Positions 61,355 through 64,000 of a stretch of 64,000 bases of DNA are shown piece by piece (within the stretch, counting starts at the first letter, position 1; each line of letters starts with the position of its first letter). The notes under the pieces are model-generated. The model did not search any database. It saw nothing but the letters and a program-made list of their open reading frames with translations, and was not told the origin of the DNA. Position numbers and translations under genes: made by a program. Origin of the DNA: Roseivirga sp. E12 (GTDB lineage Bacteria; Bacteroidota; Bacteroidia; Cytophagales; Cyclobacteriaceae); assembly GCF_017592825.1 (NCBI RefSeq), contig NZ_JAGFMD010000001.1, positions 930,001 through 994,000 of the forward strand, in the 5' to 3' direction.

Positions 61355-61699
61355 TTAGTCCCAGCTCAGCTGGCTATCTGAATCTCCATCGGCAGCATTC
61401 TGCATGCTGAACTCTTGGTCTTCTTCGTATTGATCGAAATCAAATTCGGGCATTAACTCTTCCTTAACATGCTCTACAGTTTCACTCAAGGCATTTACAA
61501 ATTTTGCAAAGTCTTCTTTATACAGGAAGATTTTGTGTTTCTCATATGTGAAACCATCTTCTTTGTATTTCCTTTTGCTTTCTGTAATAGTAAGGTAATA
61601 ATCGTTTGAGCGTGTAGCTTTGATATCAAAAAAATAGGTTCTCTTCCCTGCTCTTACCCTCTTCGAAAAAATTTCATTCCGGTCCTTTTGCTCTTCCAC
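61355..61699 (-). CDS. PUR-alpha-like nucleic-acid-binding protein (DUF3276)
   Basis: 114 residues. FSKRVRAGKRTYFFDIKATR, NDYYLTITESKRKYKEDGF and HKIFLYKEDFAKFVNALSE are typical of the Bacteroidota DUF3276 family, which has the fold of the eukaryotic Pur-alpha protein and of Borrelia BpuR, binding single-stranded DNA or RNA. The C-terminus is an acidic tail (EFDFDQYEEDQEFSM). A small housekeeping regulator or RNA-binding role is expected. Monocistronic, with terminator. Confidence 0.92.
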   Translation of the reverse strand: MEEQKDRNEIFSKRVRAGKRTYFFDIKATRSNDYYLTITESKRKYKEDGFTYEKHKIFLYKEDFAKFVNALSETVEHVKEELMPEFDFDQYEEDQEFSMQNAADGDSDSQLSWD

Positions 61700-61881
61700 A
61701 GTCTTCGTTTTAAATCCCTTTAAAGGTCGAATTATTAAAAAAGTATGGCCTAATATAAACCATTAATAATTACTATTGCAATAACCGTAGAAATAAAAGG
61801 AGAAACTTCAGGTTGAATTATAGAGTACCATTTAAAGGCTGTTTAACGCCTTTAACTCAACATTAAACAAGTCTAGGAAAG

Positions 61882-62787
61882 ATGCAGTTCTCGCTCGAAG
61901 AAATTAAGAAGTTTGGTAATATCGAATTACTCGCTAAGCAAATGGTAGAGGGCTTCATTACCGGATTGCACAAATCGCCCTATCATGGCTTTTCCGTTGA
62001 GTTTGCAGAACATAGGCTCTACAATAATGGTGAGAGTACACGACACATCGACTGGAAAATTTTTGCGAAGACTGATCGTCTTTATACAAAAAGGTACGAG
62101 GAAGAAACCAACCTCAGATGTCAATTGGTCTTAGATCAGTCTTCATCAATGTACTACCCTACTGAGAACTACGGTAAAATGCGCTTTTCGGTATTGGCAG
62201 CAGCTTCCATCACCTACCTTTTGCATAAACAACGGGATGCCGTGGGCCTACATACTTTCAGTGACAAGCTAGAGTTGGAGACTCAGGTTAAGTCTTCGCC
62301 TGCTCATATTCATAAGCTATTTCTACAGCTCAATGGCTTGCTAGAAAAAGAGAAAACCGAAAAGAGAACTAATGTTGCACAGATACTTCATCAGCTCGCA
62401 CAAAAGGTTCACCGAAGATCTCTGGTTGTGATATTCAGTGACATGTTCGATAACCAGAACAATGAAGAAGAGTTGATGTCTGCACTTCAACATCTCAAGC
62501 ACAAAAAGCATGAAGTTTTACTCTTTCATGTCACAGACCATAAGACTGAATTCAATTTCGAGTTTGAAGACCGCCCTTATGAATTTATAGATTCCGAGAC
62601 GAAGGAAAGGGTTAGGTTAAATCCTGCGACTATCAAGAAGGACTTCAAAAAACAAATGGACAGCTACTACCACGAGCTTTACCTAAAATGTGCCAAACTA
62701 AAAATTGACTTGATAGAGGCTGATATTAATGAAGGGTTCGACCAAATACTCAAATCTTATTTGATTAAGAGAGGTAAGATGTCATAA
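61882..62787 (+). CDS. DUF58 domain protein (MoxR-associated vWA-like)
   Basis: 301 residues. N-terminal GFITGLHKSPYHGFSVEFAE and RHIDWKIFAKTDRLYTKRYE are the family motif; a vWA-like MIDAS site, LDQSSSMYYP (D-x-S-x-S), follows near residue 90. DUF58 proteins are usually coded next to MoxR AAA ATPases and BatA-type aerotolerance proteins; those are not seen here within the window. It acts probably at the inner membrane or in the cytoplasm. Start ATG 61882 is well placed after a 182-bp gap in which I see no clear promoter. Confidence 0.92.
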   Translation: MQFSLEEIKKFGNIELLAKQMVEGFITGLHKSPYHGFSVEFAEHRLYNNGESTRHIDWKIFAKTDRLYTKRYEEETNLRCQLVLDQSSSMYYPTENYGKMRFSVLAAASITYLLHKQRDAVGLHTFSDKLELETQVKSSPAHIHKLFLQLNGLLEKEKTEKRTNVAQILHQLAQKVHRRSLVVIFSDMFDNQNNEEELMSALQHLKHKKHEVLLFHVTDHKTEFNFEFEDRPYEFIDSETKERVRLNPATIKKDFKKQMDSYYHELYLKCAKLKIDLIEADINEGFDQILKSYLIKRGKMS

Positions 62788-62812
62788 AAAAGGCCTCCAT
62801 TCGGAAGCCTTA
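62785..62812. terminator. Terminator between DUF58 and ferredoxin genes
   Basis: AAGGCCTCC, ATTC, GGAAGCCTT: 9-bp stem with one mismatch. On the minus strand it is followed by a T-run of six, fitting termination of the ferredoxin transcript; on the plus strand the T-rich tail is weaker. Confidence 0.8.
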
Positions 62813-62845
62813 TTCTTAATTATCAATTCTTAACTCCTAATTCAC

Positions 62846-63208
<363 letters not shown>

Positions 63209-63270
63209 TCAGTCTTATTTCAACAACATTTTGCGCATGAAGTTTCACGAAATAAGATTTTTTTCAGTCG

Positions 63271-63278
63271 CAAAAGTA
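63271..63278 (-). promoter_or_regulatory. Candidate -7 box of the ferredoxin gene
   Basis: On the minus strand TACTTTTG fits TAnnTTTG, about 80 bp before the ferredoxin start. No good -33 box seen. Confidence 0.4.
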
Positions 63279-63312
63279 ATACTCAAATTCACTTAGAAGT
63301 AAACTTAAGGCG

Positions 63313-63320
63313 TATTTTTG
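63313..63320 (+). promoter_or_regulatory. Candidate -7 box of the acyl-CoA reductase gene
   Basis: TATTTTTG fits TAnnTTTG and lies 16 bp before the ATG at 63337; the leader would be about 10 nt. No good -33 box seen. Confidence 0.45.
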
Positions 63321-63336
63321 CAGCAACGATTGAAAA

Positions 63337-64000
63337 ATGACTATTCAAGAGCGAAAAGAAGGTTTATCAGCACTAGGAAACTGGTTTGGCACCATTAATA
63401 CCAGTGAGTTAGATCAGTTAGTAATGATGGCTGGCAATGAAAATAGCTGGTTCACTCCCGAAAGTGTTAAAAATGCATTCGCTGCTTGGGCAGAAGTGCT
63501 TAACGCTGAGAAAATTGAACAGTGGACATCGGGTCAAACCTTAAACCCCATCTCAGCAAAAAGAATTGGTTTGATCATGGCTGGAAACATCCCCTTGGTT
63601 GGCCTTCATGACCTCTTGACAGTGCTGATATCAGGGAATGCTGCTCATATCAAATATTCATCTCAAGACAGAGCTCTGATGAGTGCCGTGGTGAATCAGC
63701 TGACAACAATTAATCCTGGTTTCCAAGAACATATCAAAGTAATTGATAGGCTCAACGATGTAGATGCCATCATTGCCACAGGATCTGACAATAGTGCGAG
63801 GTATTTCAAACACTACTTTTCAAAGTACCCCCATATCATCAGGCAAAATAGAGTTTCCATCGGCATATTAGACGGGAATGAAACCGAAGAAGAATTAGCT
63901 AAAATTGGACAAGATGCTTTCCAATACTTCGGTTTAGGTTGCCGAAATGTATCTAAAGTCTTTGTACCCAAAGGTTTTGAATTGCCAAAACTTATCAAGT
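63337..64000 (+). CDS. Acyl-CoA reductase (LuxC-like), partial at 3' end
   Basis: 221 residues are in the window and the frame is still open at the end. The sequence MTIQERKEGLSALGNWFGTI, RIGLIMAGNIPLVGLHDLL and RYFKHYFSKYPHIIRQNRVS, then YFGLGCRNVSKVFVP with the probable catalytic Cys, matches the LuxC-type NADPH-dependent acyl-CoA reductase family of the aldehyde dehydrogenase superfamily. In Bacteroidota the product is likely to be a fatty aldehyde or related compound, but the substrate is not known. Its gene starts 147 bp from the divergent ferredoxin gene, with back-to-back -7 boxes between them. Confidence 0.88.
   Translation, partial: MTIQERKEGLSALGNWFGTINTSELDQLVMMAGNENSWFTPESVKNAFAAWAEVLNAEKIEQWTSGQTLNPISAKRIGLIMAGNIPLVGLHDLLTVLISGNAAHIKYSSQDRALMSAVVNQLTTINPGFQEHIKVIDRLNDVDAIIATGSDNSARYFKHYFSKYPHIIRQNRVSIGILDGNETEEELAKIGQDAFQYFGLGCRNVSKVFVPKGFELPKLIK

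Overview
The window looks like the chromosome of a free-living, probably marine, member of the Bacteroidota, most likely Cytophagales. Reasons: type IX secretion parts and cargo (a C-terminal sorting domain at 13105-17271, a plug-protein homologue at 57895-59163, a PorE-like OmpA protein at 49367-51466), TonB-dependent receptors with an N-terminal carboxypeptidase-regulatory-like domain, a DUF3276 PUR-like protein, promoters of the TAnnTTTG type, weak Shine-Dalgarno use and several TTG/GTG starts. No rRNA, tRNA, phage, insertion sequence or CRISPR array was recognised.

Layout. 1-3.3 kb: tail of an S41 protease, a RibD/DHFR-like reductase, a membrane-anchored XRE regulator and a YfcC-type carrier. 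3.5-7.1 kb: cspA, then the three-gene proton-translocating transhydrogenase (pntAA-pntAB-pntB) with a small conserved follower. 7.1-7.6 kb: a gene-free patch of hairpin repeats containing a 90-bp duplicated gene tail. 7.7-10.3 kb: ywbE, truC and two abutting PPK2 kinases. 10.4-17.3 kb: DUF1573 protein, trpS, a lipoprotein, and a 1388-residue repetitive T9SS cargo. 17.7-25.5 kb: a translationally coupled M3 peptidase-MFS-ECF42-like sigma operon followed by a YCII/DGPF protein, then SRPBCC, cyclophilin, DEAD helicase and MogA/MoaB.

25.6-37.5 kb is the most distinctive accessory block: three tandem paralogous TonB-dependent receptors. Two are each followed by a paralogous SGNH/GDSL-like lipoprotein whose catalytic block III Asn and block V His positions appear replaced, suggesting outer-membrane ligand-binding partners rather than esterases.

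37.5-64 kb returns to mixed housekeeping and envelope genes: TolB-like lipoprotein, pirin, M20 peptidase, a phosphohexomutase-DinB-murB operon, MFS exporter, amidinohydrolase-family enzyme, membrane AraC regulator, cupin, OmpA protein, ABC ATPase, sorbosone-dehydrogenase-like lipoprotein, ABC-F, an ECF sigma factor coupled to a protein that joins an inner-membrane segment to an outer-membrane-barrel-like domain, T9SS plug protein, a solitary Cas6-like endoribonuclease, ychF, DUF3276, DUF58, ferredoxin and a partial acyl-CoA reductase.

Convergent genes are packed extremely tightly, often sharing or abutting stop codons. The observations I rate highest are the solitary Cas6, the triplicated receptor cluster with apparently degenerate SGNH lipoproteins, the repeat patch with a gene fragment, the sigma/inner-membrane/beta-barrel pair, and a promoter that seems to give a leaderless ABC-F mRNA.
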